The translations under genes and the position numbers were made by a program. A stretch of DNA of 6,660 nt from Candidatus Neomicrothrix sp. UBA7388 (lineage in GTDB: Bacteria; Actinomycetota; Acidimicrobiia; Acidimicrobiales; Poriferisodalaceae): contig DKNM01000065.1 in assembly GCA_002470695.1 (NCBI GenBank), positions 1 to 6,660 of the forward strand, given 5' to 3'. Positions 6,355-6,660 of the stretch are shown here, in pieces. Below the pieces are notes generated by a model that was not told the DNA's origin, did not search any database, and worked only from the letters and a program-made list of their open reading frames with translations. The stretch's first letter is position 1, and each line of letters begins with the position of its first letter.

Positions 6355-6510
6355 GAGGAGAACGGTATCTAGAGCGCCGCGCTCATCCAAGACCTTTTGC
6401 GCATATCTGGTCAAACATATGTCGTTCCGCAAATGAAACTTTTGGATAAAGATTGACGAAATACCACAATAAGGCGAAACATATCCGTACTCTGGCTTCA
6501 CATCACTACT
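6355..6510. other. Intergenic region between divergent valS and the right-edge gene
   Basis: These 156 bases lie between the preferred valS start and the first start codon of the rightward gene. They hold the valS promoter candidate at their left end. On the plus strand there is a TTGACG (6453-6458) that could be a -35 for the rightward gene, but no -10 sits at proper spacing. TACTCT (6488-6493) fits TANNNT but has no partner -35. An 8-base palindrome, ACATATGT, lies at 6415-6422; alone it is not evidence of an operator. I looked for the T-box core that regulates some synthetase genes and did not find it. Confidence 0.4.
6362..6390 (-). promoter_or_regulatory. Putative leaderless promoter of valS
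   Basis: On the minus strand TTGGAT (6385-6390) is followed by 17 bases and TACCGT (6362-6367), then 7 bases to ATG 6354. The -35 matches consensus in its TTG and the -10 matches TANNNT, with ideal spacing. No Shine-Dalgarno precedes the ATG (the minus strand reads TTCTCCTC there), which fits a transcript starting at the ATG. It is the best-supported of the three promoters proposed here. Confidence 0.5.
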
Positions 6511-6660
6511 TTGACCTCGCTGCCTGCCGCAGAAGACGAACCGATAGCAGATTTAAAAGCAGAGCTTTCCGTAGATGATGCCAGCGCAATTTACGGTTTA
6601 AGGCGTCAGGCTGTAGTCGCTAGAAGGGTGCGCGGTTTCTCGGCAGTAATTTTGGTCTTG
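6511..6660 (+). CDS. Unidentified protein, N-terminal fragment, possibly membrane protein
   Basis: A plus-strand frame is open from 6457 to the right edge. Its first usual start codon is TTG 6511, giving 50 residues before the window ends. The first 24 or so residues are acidic ('AAEDEPIADLKAEL' at 6-19). A basic stretch follows ('LRRQAVVARRVRG', 30-42), then a hydrophobic run begins ('FSAVILVL', 43-50) that could open a membrane helix with its N-terminus in the cytoplasm. Every other frame on both strands is interrupted here, and codon choice resembles the neighbouring genes, so I think it is real. I do not recognise a family. TTG has no Shine-Dalgarno and no well-placed -10; TCACAT at 7 bases upstream is one mismatch from TANNNT. 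The true start is therefore uncertain. The gene is divergent from valS. Confidence 0.5.
   Translation, partial: MTSLPAAEDEPIADLKAELSVDDASAIYGLRRQAVVARRVRGFSAVILVL

Noticed and set aside
6355..6501. A 49-residue N-terminal extension of ValS starting at GTG 6501.
   Set aside because: It shows no ValS-like sequence, has no Shine-Dalgarno, and would consume the intergenic region with the promoter candidate.
6355..6510. A T-box riboswitch upstream of valS.
   Set aside because: No T-box core sequence or terminator/antiterminator pair is visible, and the promoter candidate leaves no room for a leader RNA.
1..6660. Mobile elements, CRISPR arrays, tRNA or rRNA genes, and defence systems.
   Set aside because: Coding regions with housekeeping or envelope roles fill nearly all of the window. 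I saw no terminal inverted repeats, spaced direct repeats, transposase motifs or tRNA-like sequences.

Overview
The window looks like ordinary chromosome from an actinobacterium with roughly half G+C (judged by eye). A low-to-mid-GC Acidimicrobiia-like lineage is my best guess, but that is inference. Pointers are a DUF3048-type lipoprotein, an MscS channel with an N-terminal 'ACG...WLC' segment, an L,D-transpeptidase fused to 'GYWLV...AFG' propeller repeats, and a valyl-tRNA synthetase of the archaeal-like sequence type. Genes are tightly packed and I see no mobile element, CRISPR array, tRNA, rRNA or prophage signal.

Layout, left to right: (1) 1-471 (+), the C-terminal end of a DUF3048 protein cut by the left edge; (2) 473-1264 (-), a crotonase-fold enoyl-CoA hydratase, tail to tail with the first gene and one base away; (3) 1344-2429 (+), a small-conductance mechanosensitive channel, divergent from the crotonase; (4) 2440-3723 (-), a secreted L,D-transpeptidase with a predicted six-bladed propeller, tail to tail with the channel and 10 bases away; (5) 3772-6354 (-), valS, upstream of the transpeptidase on the same strand with a 48-base gap; (6) about 6511 to the right edge (+), the start of an unidentified gene divergent from valS.

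Three genes act at the envelope (DUF3048 lipoprotein family, MscS, L,D-transpeptidase) and two are metabolic or translational housekeeping (crotonase, ValS). They do not form an evident pathway; valS and the transpeptidase could share a transcript. No new multi-gene system is visible.

The most useful structural observation is that three start codons (crotonase GTG 1264, MscS ATG 1344, valS ATG 6354) lack a Shine-Dalgarno sequence and are each preceded by a TANNNT hexamer ending exactly 7 bases before the start codon. That is the geometry of leaderless transcripts, common in Actinobacteria. I used it to choose shorter starts for MscS and ValS than the longest open frames would give. The second most interesting item is the propeller-transpeptidase fusion, whose incomplete first and last repeats fit a closed ring.
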